Virus record (IMG/VR): IMGVR_UViG_3300042397_001345 | Location: 1-29,328 of that record | Reading direction: 5' to 3' (one strand) | DNA length: 29,328 nt | DNA from: a virus | In this document: positions 28,470 through 29,328 of the stretch, in pieces | Layout of the letters: every line of letters begins with the position of its first letter | Numbering within the stretch: the stretch's first letter is position 1 | Notes under the pieces: generated by a model | Told to the model about the DNA's origin: nothing | Databases searched by the model: none | The model's input: the letters and a program-made list of their open reading frames with translations, nothing else | Translations under genes and position numbers: made by a program

Positions 28470-29328
28470 ACTGGCCTCACATACAATCTCAATGGTCCAA
28501 AGATCTGCGTGTCAGTCGCGCCTGTTGTCCTGGTCACAGTCACAGTGTACGTGCCAGACGTGTTCGTCACCGTAGTCGTGAGACCGAATGTCAGGCGACC
28601 ATTGTCCGCATACGTCGCAGTGCCAGCGTACGACGCCACGAGTGTTCCCGCTGAACTGTAGACCTTCGCTGTGACGGTCGCGCCAGTGATGTCGATGCCT
28701 GTGCCATTCGCGTCAGTGACCTGGACATCGATGCTCGTGGCGGTGCCGACATTGACATCAAGCGGCTGATCAGCACCTAAGCCATCAGCTAGGAGTTGAT
28801 ACGGTCCGATGTGTACGCTGGTCGCAGCTGACACAGGCGTCAATAGCTCCGCGCTGATGTAGTCCGTGCCATTGTGAAGTAGCGCGCCAGACAACTCGGA
28901 TGCAGCTGCTGCTGAATCGACAATCGCGTGGACATTAGCATGGATGTGGAACGATGTCCCGACATCTGCAGGACGATTGTCGACCGTTGTCTTTAGTGTT
29001 CGTGCTCCAAACGTAGATGCTGTTACGTGCGATGTGTATGGCTCATCCCAGACCGCTGCGGCTGTCTGCGCTGCCGTCAATCCACCACTTGAAAGTGTAA
29101 CGGTCAAGACTGCTCCGTTCGTGCCAGAGGCACCACGCACCACGATCGTGACATCAGATGCGCCAGCCGCGAAAGCCGCGTTAGGGACATCGAGCCGATA
29201 CACGCCCGGCACTAGGGAGGAATCAATCTCAGCAAAGCCACCAGATGTCCACGCGCCTGTTGCTGTCTGCGTTACCAGTGTAATAGCCACCGGAGCGCTT
29301 TGATTGCGGACGTAGTATGCCGCTAGAC
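28466..29328 (-). CDS. Appendage protein, C-terminal part (5' end beyond right edge)
   Basis: The frame is open from the right edge (first full codon at 29326) to the stop at 28466-28468. A GTG at 29290 exists in frame, but the sequence before it (LAAYYVRNQSAP) continues a widespread phage module: AYYVRNQSAPVAITLVTQ, GAWTSGGFAEIDSSLVPGVYRLDVPNAAFAAGAS. The true start is therefore upstream. Further on is QTAAAVWDEP, a small linker, and a beta-sandwich (DVQVTDANGTGIDITGATVTAKVYSS, FGPLRLYV). This module is common in phage fibre or neck-appendage proteins. Joined to the left-edge frame it would give a 568-residue protein with an N-terminal beta-helix. Confidence 0.8.
   Translation of the reverse strand, partial: LAAYYVRNQSAPVAITLVTQTATGAWTSGGFAEIDSSLVPGVYRLDVPNAAFAAGASDVTIVVRGASGTNGAVLTVTLSSGGLTAAQTAAAVWDEPYTSHVTASTFGARTLKTTVDNRPADVGTSFHIHANVHAIVDSAAAASELSGALLHNGTDYISAELLTPVSAATSVHIGPYQLLADGLGADQPLDVNVGTATSIDVQVTDANGTGIDITGATVTAKVYSSAGTLVASYAGTATYADNGRLTFGLTTTVTNTSGTYTVTVTRTTGATDTQIFGPLRLYVRPV

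Noticed and set aside
1-29328. Direct terminal repeat or cos-type single-strand ends at the window edges
   Set aside because: The first and last bases show no shared sequence, and both edges fall inside coding frames.
1-29328. tRNA genes or CRISPR arrays
   Set aside because: No cloverleaf with a TTCGAATCC-like arm in a fitting place and no regular spaced repeats were seen. The only tandem repeats are the 11.5-kb iteron-like motifs, which are too short and too close.

Overview
The window reads as a small tailed bacteriophage of the siphovirus type. It encodes an HK97-fold head (portal, MuF, prohead protease, capsid), a non-contractile tail (tube, tail-assembly chaperone, short tape measure and no sheath), a CHAP endolysin and a compact replication and recombination module. 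Nothing resembling host DNA, an integrase, a DNA polymerase, a tRNA or a CRISPR array was recognised. The host is not identifiable from the sequence. Most genes carry ordinary Shine-Dalgarno sites, and the best promoters look sigma-70-like.

Layout, read along the minus strand. The packaging and head block runs from 10631 down to 1619: HTH fusion protein, small Tad2/DUF2829-like protein, HNH nuclease, TerS, TerL, portal, MuF, protease, capsid, connector and head closure. A neck block follows (1543 to 1): two small membrane proteins, a small conserved protein and a beta-helix protein that runs off the left edge. The right end (29328 to 18893) supplies the rest: the C-terminal half of an appendage protein, a small beta-rich protein, gp10-like neck protein, tail terminator, tail tube, tail-assembly chaperone with a -1 frameshift extension, tape measure, tail hub, large fibre-like protein and endolysin. 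The open frames at the two window edges join in frame. The joined gene order is the canonical siphovirus order, so the window is probably a complete circular (or circularly permuted) genome of about 29.3 kb opened inside one gene.

The regulatory and replication half lies between. At about 15.7 kb two divergent promoters share one inverted repeat, beside a small XRE repressor. Rightward (+) from here runs an early operon: two small genes, an ERF annealing protein, an HNH protein, two small Tad2-like proteins, ThyX and a last small protein. It ends at a large nested hairpin, which it meets head-on with the late genes. Leftward (-) run the repressor, a zinc-ribbon membrane protein, a sigma-70 family factor, a VRR-NUC nuclease, an AEP-type primase and a RepA-like helicase. 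The only long non-coding stretch (11220-11542) lies between the helicase and an SSB-like gene. It holds repeated GGAACAG(GTC) motifs, several inverted repeats, a palindrome and a promoter, and is the best replication-origin candidate.

The most unusual content is a set of four divergent small domains of one apparent family (Tad2/DUF2829-like), two in each operon, one of them fused to helix-turn-helix domains. The candidate origin, the shared-operator switch and a clear programmed frameshift are the other points of interest.
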